Assembly: GCA_035478375.1 (NCBI GenBank)
Contig: DATIJQ010000064.1
Span: 1-10,053, forward strand
Source of the DNA: DASTDY01 sp035478375
GTDB lineage: Bacteria; Patescibacteriota; Saccharimonadia; Saccharimonadales; EFPC-124
Length of the DNA: 10,053 nucleotides
Direction of reading: 5' to 3'
The notes beneath the pieces are model-generated. The model had not been told where the DNA came from. It saw nothing but the letters and a program-made list of their open reading frames with translations, and made no database searches. This document shows positions 5,441 to 10,053 of this stretch, in pieces. Positions within the stretch are counted from its first letter, which is position 1; each line of letters begins with the position of its first letter. The position numbers and the translations under genes are program-made.

Positions 5441-5983
5441 ATGGCAGCTTTGGCGGGTCCGGCGGAAGGTACGTTGAGGGACATGATAATAGACGGCGAA
5501 AAACTTCGTCTACGGCAAACGGAGGCGACGTATCGCTTCGTTAAAACTAGCTGTAATGAACGCGCCTCATTTTTGGACAGTCTTTTGACTATAGGAGTCA
5601 CTTTATTGATAGGTGCAATGACGTTTTACACTGTCGCGCCCCAGTTTGTAAAAACGCCTGTTTTATTTTTTGTGGGCGCTGCCTGTTTGTTGATTTGTAT
5701 CGTTATGAGTTTGGCTGCGCGCGTCGAAATAATTAGGCATCTGCAAGCCATTACTTACCAATTGGAAAAACAGTCAACGAAGGTAGCTAGCGCGGCCAGG
5801 CTATTTAGGAATAGTGCCGATGAGGATAATATGCGAGCAATGGCGGCAGCGGAGGTTGAGCAAATTCAACTAGATCGACTCAAATGGACTGGCGTGTTTG
5901 GTCATGCGTACGCAACTATATTCTTGTTGCTTGGTCTACTTAGTTTAAGTGTTGCGCTATTACTACGCATAACCCTTAAATAG
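5441..5983 (+). CDS. Orphan membrane protein with three predicted helices
   Basis: A 180-residue protein not matched to a known family. Residues 1-45 are mostly polar and helical; two hydrophobic helices follow close together (about 47-66 and 71-91), then a long polar, Ala/Glu/Gln-rich helical stretch (about 95-145) that could be a coiled coil, then a third hydrophobic helix (about 152-176) ending two residues before the C-terminus. A paired-helix hairpin with long helical flanks is reminiscent of SLATT-type 2TM proteins seen in defence and conflict loci, but this is topology only and the third helix does not fit well. The start is supported by GGGAG eight bases before ATG 5441 and a matching promoter. 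It is probably a single-gene transcript; no hairpin terminator is seen after it. Confidence 0.72.
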   Translation: MAALAGPAEGTLRDMIIDGEKLRLRQTEATYRFVKTSCNERASFLDSLLTIGVTLLIGAMTFYTVAPQFVKTPVLFFVGAACLLICIVMSLAARVEIIRHLQAITYQLEKQSTKVASAARLFRNSADEDNMRAMAAAEVEQIQLDRLKWTGVFGHAYATIFLLLGLLSLSVALLLRITLK

Positions 5984-5996
5984 CACAAGTTAAGCC

Positions 5997-6023
5997 TTGC
6001 AACCCAGCGGGGGGGGGTAAATT
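5997..6023 (+). promoter_or_regulatory. Possible promoter with a G9 tract in the spacer
   Basis: TTGCAA (5997-6002) and TAAATT (6018-6023) flank a 15-base spacer that includes nine consecutive G (6009-6017). The spacer is two bases short of the 17 found at other proposed promoters here, so a change in tract length would change promoter strength. TATAGG at 6023-6028 is another possible -10 box with a 20-base spacer. Confidence 0.35.
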
Positions 6024-6037
6024 ATAGGCAAGTCCCC

Positions 6038-6538
6038 ATGCCTTCACCCAAACCACCCACTACCAATCTCGCCCTTCGGCTCAAATCTGCCGCCCTTGTT
6101 GTTACTCACGCTGAAACCGAGCTTCGCCTGTCCGACGCCAAAGCTCAATCCTTTTTGCGTGATGCCGAGATCCTCGACGCCATCCCACAAGCCAGCCGTG
6201 GCGTCGACTACATCGCAACCACCGCGCATGTAAGTAAAAACCTTTGCGTCTTCCACTCTCAGCTCGAACGCAACAAAGACCGCTACGTTGCGGCCGTTGT
6301 TGCGTTGCATGCTGCTGTCGTGGATATTGCTGGGGAGTGCATGGGCAAGCGCATCCAACCCCAGTGTCAAAAACTCATTGCGCTGCCCATGCCCGCTGCC
6401 GTTAAACCTGGCGCCCACGTCATCACGCAGGCTGCGGTTGCGGTTTGGTTAGCGAACATTATGAGCAATATTCAAGCTGACAGGCCGAGTGACTATGTGC
6501 AGACTGCGTCAAAGTTGGTTGACATGCTCATGACCTAG
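6038..6538 (+). CDS. Orphan helical protein
   Basis: A 166-residue protein not recognised. It has a Pro-rich start (MPSPKPPTTN), then mostly alpha-helical, Ala-rich sequence without a signal peptide or a convincing membrane segment. Alternating hydrophobic positions (YVAAVVALHAAVVDIAGE, VITQAAVAVWLANIM) suggest amphipathic helices packing in a soluble bundle. Two cysteines (in GECMGK and PQCQK) are 14 residues apart. Wobble bases are strongly C-biased near the start, as expected for real coding. An overlapping antisense frame exists but lacks such support. No strong ribosome site precedes ATG 6038 (only AGG ten bases upstream), and a G9 tract lies 21 bases upstream. The next gene is convergent, with no clear terminator in the 55 bases between them. 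Confidence 0.65.
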   Translation: MPSPKPPTTNLALRLKSAALVVTHAETELRLSDAKAQSFLRDAEILDAIPQASRGVDYIATTAHVSKNLCVFHSQLERNKDRYVAAVVALHAAVVDIAGECMGKRIQPQCQKLIALPMPAAVKPGAHVITQAAVAVWLANIMSNIQADRPSDYVQTASKLVDMLMT

Positions 6539-6593
6539 AGCTTATCGATCTTGCGCACTGTATTCTGTTCGACGTTTCTCTTAAGGATTTCTA

Positions 6594-7124
6594 TTATGTA
6601 TCCCAAAGGTAGTCCACAGATACTATTACATGCCGCCACGCCTGAGTTGGTGCAATTTTTTCTGTGGGTTGTTGGGCCTGGTCGATTACACCGATGTCTA
6701 TGCGCACTTTAAGTTTGTCCTTCGTCCCGTCAATTCCACAGTAGTCGCGTGTGCCGAATGGGCATGTACTGGTTCCAACTGAGTAGCCTTCTTTTTGAAG
6801 GATAGATTTTGCCAAGTCCTCTTCCTGCCCCTGTGGTACGGCTATGACCCATTCGCGTACGACGCGCGGACAGTGTACATCTGGGAAGCAATTGAAACTG
6901 TCAAAAAAGCCATTCCCTGTACCATAATTGCCCCACAATCTTGCATTGGCAGGGCGCATAACGTCCTGCTGTATTTTTTCGATTTCTGCACTAGCGACAG
7001 AAAAATGAATGCGTGCTGGAATGTCGAGGAGTGCATAGACGATGCCGGCTGCAACAAGGATGAGTAGGGCTATGCTGGTGATGCGGCGCCAGGGGCGGTT
7101 GGCGTGTTGAGTCTTGTTCGACAT
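6594..7124 (-). CDS. Single-pass extracytoplasmic protein, paralogue of its upstream neighbour
   Basis: A 176-residue protein with a short basic N-terminus (residues 1-14), one membrane helix (about 15-33, ITSIALLILVAAGIVYALL) and an outside domain of about 140 residues. Four cysteines fall in two pairs (Cys79/Cys85 in NCFPDVHC and Cys121/Cys129 in CPFGTRDYC), suited to disulfides. The helix-turn DLAKSILQKEGYSVG, the strand KLKVRIDIG and the closing strand HVIVSVDYL each match equivalents in the preceding gene, so the two are probably diverged duplicates. It lies 23 bases downstream of that gene and is likely its co-transcribed second member. The ribosome site is weak, fitting coupled translation. 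The function is unknown. Confidence 0.75.
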   Translation of the reverse strand: MSNKTQHANRPWRRITSIALLILVAAGIVYALLDIPARIHFSVASAEIEKIQQDVMRPANARLWGNYGTGNGFFDSFNCFPDVHCPRVVREWVIAVPQGQEEDLAKSILQKEGYSVGTSTCPFGTRDYCGIDGTKDKLKVRIDIGVIDQAQQPTEKIAPTQAWRHVIVSVDYLWDT

Positions 7125-7147
7125 TTCTTATTCAAGCCGAAGTTCTC

Positions 7148-7681
7148 TCAATGCTTAAACTCTGGCAGATAAACATTAAAACTAATTGACGCATGATCGG
7201 ACGGAATAACGTTTTTACATCCGCGCGCGCCAGGCCCATTGACAGTAAACTCTACCTTGATTGTTCCCATCTCTATATCCCCATACGGCTGTTGTTTACT
7301 GTCGTCAGCAAAACTCAGCTGGCCTTGATTACCCTGACTAGTGGGCGCCAAATTATAGCCATTGTCTTTGGCAATTCGATACATAAGGGAAATGGCGTCG
7401 TCTTTACTCATATGCACATCATAGTAAGCTCCATAATGGGGTATCACATTATCAAGCCCTCTGCCAGCGTCACCACTGTTACACTCCTTAATTGCACCAT
7501 TCGCTACCAGGCTTCTCTCGAACGGTGCCGCTATGTCTGCTGCTCTATTGTGAAATAAATAATCGGCAATACCCCAAACTGCTAAGCTAATGATGGCGAT
7601 AGTAATTAGGGCAATCAAGATTGACTTAGGTAGCCGAGGGTGTTTAGTTGGTTCCGTGTGTTTATCTGCAGAAGCGGTCAA
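7148..7681 (-). CDS. Single-pass extracytoplasmic protein, first of a paralogous pair
   Basis: A 177-residue protein with a polar, Lys/His-rich N-terminal tail (1-19), one membrane helix (about 20-42) and an outside domain with two cysteines (Cys67 and Cys155). Domain features are the helix-turn DAISLMYRIAKDNGYNLA, the strand TIKVEFTVN and the closing SDHASISFNVYLP, each with a counterpart in the same order in the downstream gene. The start codon is TTG at 7681, with AAAGGA nine bases upstream and a good promoter behind it; an internal start would cut into or remove the cytoplasmic tail. I do not recognise the domain. The helix-turn-strand order is compatible with a small alpha/beta sandwich, perhaps ligand-binding, but this is speculative. 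Confidence 0.77.
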   Translation of the reverse strand: MTASADKHTEPTKHPRLPKSILIALITIAIISLAVWGIADYLFHNRAADIAAPFERSLVANGAIKECNSGDAGRGLDNVIPHYGAYYDVHMSKDDAISLMYRIAKDNGYNLAPTSQGNQGQLSFADDSKQQPYGDIEMGTIKVEFTVNGPGARGCKNVIPSDHASISFNVYLPEFKH

Positions 7682-7708
7682 AGTGATTTTTTCCTTTAAT
7701 TACGCTTA

Positions 7709-7737
7709 ACTATAAGTTAGCAATAAATAAATTGCAA
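7709..7737 (-). promoter_or_regulatory. Promoter of the paralogous pair
   Basis: On the minus strand TTGCAA (7737-7732) and TATAGT (7714-7709) are separated by 17 bases. The start of transcription would lie near 7702, giving a short leader with the AAAGGA ribosome site before TTG 7681. Confidence 0.6.
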
Positions 7738-7781
7738 TAAATATAGACTAACTGATGGAAAGTATGCTATTTTAGCTTGAC

Positions 7782-7818
7782 GCCCGACTCCTAACAGTTA
7801 CGTTAGATGTTGTCGGGT
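7782..7818 (+). promoter_or_regulatory. Dyad upstream of the cutinase-like gene
   Basis: CCCGAC (7783-7788) pairs with GTCGGG (7812-7817), and inside it CTAAC (7791-7795) pairs with GTTAG (7802-7806). A TTGACG hexamer (7777-7782) just precedes it but lacks a well-placed -10 box. It may be an operator or a leader hairpin for the secreted hydrolase gene that starts about 45 bases further on; there is no direct evidence for either. Confidence 0.4.
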
Positions 7819-7860
7819 CGAACCTTTTAGCACAAAGATTGCAGGAAGTAGGTGAATGCT

Positions 7861-10053
7861 GTGCGCAGCAAAATGCGCACCTGGCGAAGAGCTTTAGCTC
7901 TGTGTCTGACAGTAATTCTCGGCGGCGTCGGAATAACAGTCTTCGGACTGGCAACTCCAGCGCATGCTGACCCGGCATGCATGACCAATGGTGGCGTATA
8001 CGTAATATATGTCCGCGGCTCAGGCGACGGATTCAGCGGACATCCCGATGGAACACGTGCAGACAGGTTTCAGTCATCGGTTTTCAGTTTGCTGCAGAAC
8101 TATGCACCAGGGGCGTGGGCTGAGCTCGGTAACCTAGACAACGTTCTCACGTGGGATTACAAAGTTGACAAGCCTTCCGAGTACCCCGCCTACGGCTGGG
8201 CTGACTGGGGCATCTTTGATGCGTTATCTGGCTACTACCACAGCGTTCAAGTCGGCGCTAACGAGTTGTATGCTCATCTCAAAGATCGCGTCAGCAGATG
8301 CCCTAGGGAATCAATTGTCTTAGGTGGTTATTCGCAGGGTGCGCAAGTTATCGACCAGGCCTTGTCTTGGCTCGATGCTGGCACGCTAAACCATATTGGT
8401 TTCGTGGCAGAGTATGGCGACCCAATTGCGTTGAGAGGATGTGCTTCGCCTTGGCAGCGTGGAAGTGCTAGTTGCCAATCGGGGATACTGGGTTCAAGCG
8501 TTCGGTACATCCCGATTTCGCTCAATGATAGAGCGGGTAGCTGGTGCGATTCCGGCGACGGCATCTGTACAGGAAATTCGTACAGCTTGCCCGGAAATCA
8601 CACGAGTGCCTACGATGAACGCTGGGTGGCCGATTCATCCTGGGAGATTGTCCACAAAGCCCTCGCCAAGCTGAACCAGCTCAATGGTTCATCGGTTCCG
8701 CTGCCAAGTTACACCATCACGCCCCCAAATCCTCCTGGCCCGTCGTCACCCCCGCCTCCACCCCCCGCCCTCACCGGCGCCAGCCCCATCCAAAACGGTG
8801 GCTTTAACCAGGACACGTCGCATTGGTCGGTGAGTGGTTCGGCCAACCTGGTCTTCAACAATGCCAGTTCAACGCCCAATACGTACCCGTATGAGGGCGC
8901 TGGCTTCGCCGCCATCAACGCCTCGCAACCGAATGACAGCGTGTGGGAAACCAACGTCGCTACCATTAGTTTGTACGACACATATTGCGTCTCTGCTCGT
9001 GTTAACACCATCGGGCAAGGCTCGGGCGGCGGCGGCACACTCGCACTGTGGTTACTGGGCTCGTCCAACGACGTGTCAACAACCAGTTTTAGTAATCTGC
9101 CAGGCCCGAATGCTTGGCAAGAAGTCAAAACCTGTGTCATGGCCACTGGTGCTCGCCAGCAAGTCAAGGTACAGTTTTACCCCACACCCGGTGCCCCAAC
9201 CATGGGCATCGACGCTGTTGACGTTCACCAGACGCTTAACGTGACTGGCGGGTTCAACAACGGCAACAATTACTGGAACCTGATGCCGGGCACCAACCTG
9301 GCAACGTATACGACTGCCGACAACGTTGGCACCACTCCGTACGAGGGGAGTGCTTTTGGCGCAACCAACACCTCGCGGCAAGGTGGCAGCTTTTTGCAGG
9401 ATATGCCGCATAACATTGGGTCGGGCGATACATTCTGTGTCGAGGCCCAAGTGGTGACCGTGGGCAACGTTACTGGCGCATCCGGGGCACTGGCCTTGTA
9501 CCTAATGGGCGGCGACGGCGCAACAGAACAGTCCGCGGTTCAGTTTGGCCCCTTGCCAGGCGGTAATGCCTGGACAGCGATCAAAACCTGTGTGACGGCC
9601 ACCACTGCACACAATATGATCCGGGTACAGCTGTATCCGGCAGTCAACGGGCCGACACTTGGTGTCGATAACCTCGATGTCCACGGGTCAATTGCGCTCA
9701 ACGGTGGCTTTAACACCGATGTATCGCATTGGTCGGCCAACGGGTCACTCGGCTATATGGAATACGGCAACTTCAACGGCACCACGCCCTACGAAGGCAC
9801 CGGCTTTGAGATCGTCCAAACCAACGTCGCCAACAGCAGCTTGTCGCAAGTGCGCCGCTACGCTTGGGCGCCAGGCGACACTTTTTGTGCCGAGGCGTCG
9901 GTAGTCACCGGCGGCACGACACCAGGTGGTGGCGGAGTGCTGGCGTTGTGGCTGCTTCGCCCAGATGGCAGTAAAGATGTTTCAAACTATGTATTTAGCG
10001 CATTGCCGGCTGGCAATGCCTGGATGCGGATTAAGACGTGTGTTATGGCTAGT
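7861..10053 (+). CDS. Secreted cutinase-like serine hydrolase with C-terminal repeat modules (3' end outside window)
   Basis: The frame stays open to the right edge, so at least 731 residues. A signal peptide (RTWRRALAL, hydrophobic core, cleavage after TPAHA at about residue 36) leads into an alpha/beta hydrolase of the cutinase family: YVRGSGDGFSG near 50, nucleophile elbow GGYSQGAQ (Ser158), CDSGDGIC (Asp233) and GNHTSAY (His247). Cutinases hydrolyse esters of lipids or polyesters; mycobacterial relatives act on envelope lipids. A Pro-rich linker (about 282-304) connects to three ~150-residue modules beginning near 312, 462 and 614, the last truncated. Each has NGGFN-like, YEGxxF, LALWLLG-like and NAWxxIKTCV motifs and a conserved Cys pair, resembling jelly-roll carbohydrate-binding modules. 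The GTG at 7861 is preferred for its AGGTG ribosome site; GTG 7852 and ATG 7873 are alternatives. Substrate and C-terminal anchoring are unknown. Confidence 0.88.
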   Translation, partial: MRSKMRTWRRALALCLTVILGGVGITVFGLATPAHADPACMTNGGVYVIYVRGSGDGFSGHPDGTRADRFQSSVFSLLQNYAPGAWAELGNLDNVLTWDYKVDKPSEYPAYGWADWGIFDALSGYYHSVQVGANELYAHLKDRVSRCPRESIVLGGYSQGAQVIDQALSWLDAGTLNHIGFVAEYGDPIALRGCASPWQRGSASCQSGILGSSVRYIPISLNDRAGSWCDSGDGICTGNSYSLPGNHTSAYDERWVADSSWEIVHKALAKLNQLNGSSVPLPSYTITPPNPPGPSSPPPPPPALTGASPIQNGGFNQDTSHWSVSGSANLVFNNASSTPNTYPYEGAGFAAINASQPNDSVWETNVATISLYDTYCVSARVNTIGQGSGGGGTLALWLLGSSNDVSTTSFSNLPGPNAWQEVKTCVMATGARQQVKVQFYPTPGAPTMGIDAVDVHQTLNVTGGFNNGNNYWNLMPGTNLATYTTADNVGTTPYEGSAFGATNTSRQGGSFLQDMPHNIGSGDTFCVEAQVVTVGNVTGASGALALYLMGGDGATEQSAVQFGPLPGGNAWTAIKTCVTATTAHNMIRVQLYPAVNGPTLGVDNLDVHGSIALNGGFNTDVSHWSANGSLGYMEYGNFNGTTPYEGTGFEIVQTNVANSSLSQVRRYAWAPGDTFCAEASVVTGGTTPGGGGVLALWLLRPDGSKDVSNYVFSALPAGNAWMRIKTCVMAS
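8794..10053 (+). repeat. Three tandem ~450-bp coding repeats in the hydrolase gene
   Basis: Units start near 8794, 9244 and 9700; the third is cut by the window edge. Units 1 and 3 are most alike at the DNA level: AACGGTGGCTTTAAC occurs exactly at 8794-8808 and 9700-9714, and TCGCATTGGTCG at 8818-8829 and 9724-9735. Unit 2 is more diverged. Recurring protein motifs are YEG, the (F/Y)C(V/A)xA strand, ALWLL or ALYLM, NAW followed by KTCV, and (G)(I/V)DxxDVH at the end of each unit. Duplication of a binding module is the simplest explanation. Confidence 0.85.

Noticed and set aside
7777..7808. A standard promoter TTGACG / TTAGAT for the hydrolase gene
   Set aside because: The spacer would be 20 bases and is filled by a dyad; a nearer -10 box (TACGTT) is a poor match, so no promoter is called.
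8709..9740. Several minus-strand open frames across the hydrolase repeats
   Set aside because: They recur with the repeats and resemble each other only because the plus-strand modules are duplicated; the plus frame has a signal peptide, catalytic motifs and continuity.
1..10053. Recoding of UGA as an amino acid, as in some CPR groups
   Set aside because: Several genes end in TGA at places where the next gene starts by overlap, and no conserved motif spans an in-frame TGA, so the standard code fits.

Overview
The window reads as a chromosomal piece of a small-genome bacterium using the standard genetic code, at roughly 50% GC. Best guess is a Candidatus Saccharibacteria (TM7)-like member of the Patescibacteria/CPR. 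This is inferred from overall protein flavour (compact overlapping housekeeping genes, many small orphan membrane proteins, several exported proteins) and was not confirmed by any search.

Region 1 (1-3475) is a tightly packed plus-strand housekeeping run: the 3' part of NAD-dependent DNA ligase (ligA), a YecM/VOC-like protein, an ITP/XTP pyrophosphatase (rdgB/HAM1 family), a 7TM membrane protein, and a TRM11/UPF0020-like RNA methyltransferase. Every junction overlaps (8, 4, 8 and 28 bases), which argues for one translationally coupled operon. Region 2 (3476-4418) has an intergenic stretch with a long interrupted inverted repeat, then a papain-like (NlpC/P60 or CHAP type) cysteine peptidase/amidase, then tRNA-Ala(GGC), tRNA-Ile(GAT) and tRNA-Ala(CGC), closed by a strong hairpin terminator.

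Region 3 (4419-5440) holds a convergent minus-strand lipoprotein gene with its own promoter and terminator, then a divergent tRNA-Lys(CTT) ending in a 19-bp perfect inverted repeat that overlaps the encoded CCA. The following 220 bases have no gene but are dense in inverted repeats, including a possible multi-helix RNA and an 11-base inverted copy of part of tRNA-Lys. Region 4 (5441-7681) has two plus-strand orphan genes (a 3-TM protein and a helical protein behind a G9 tract in a possible promoter) and, on the minus strand, two adjacent genes for single-pass extracytoplasmic proteins that look like diverged paralogues.

Region 5 (7861 to the right edge) is the largest gene here, with no stop before the edge: a secreted cutinase-like serine hydrolase with a recognisable Ser-Asp-His set, a Pro-rich linker, and three tandem ~150-residue beta-rich modules, the third cut by the window edge. 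With the lipoprotein and the paralogous pair, the right half is mostly cell-surface or secreted genes, quite unlike the housekeeping left half. If the organism is an epibiont of Actinobacteria, a secreted cutinase-type esterase with binding modules is a plausible host-envelope factor; that is inference. Several proposed promoters share a TTGCWA-like -35 box.
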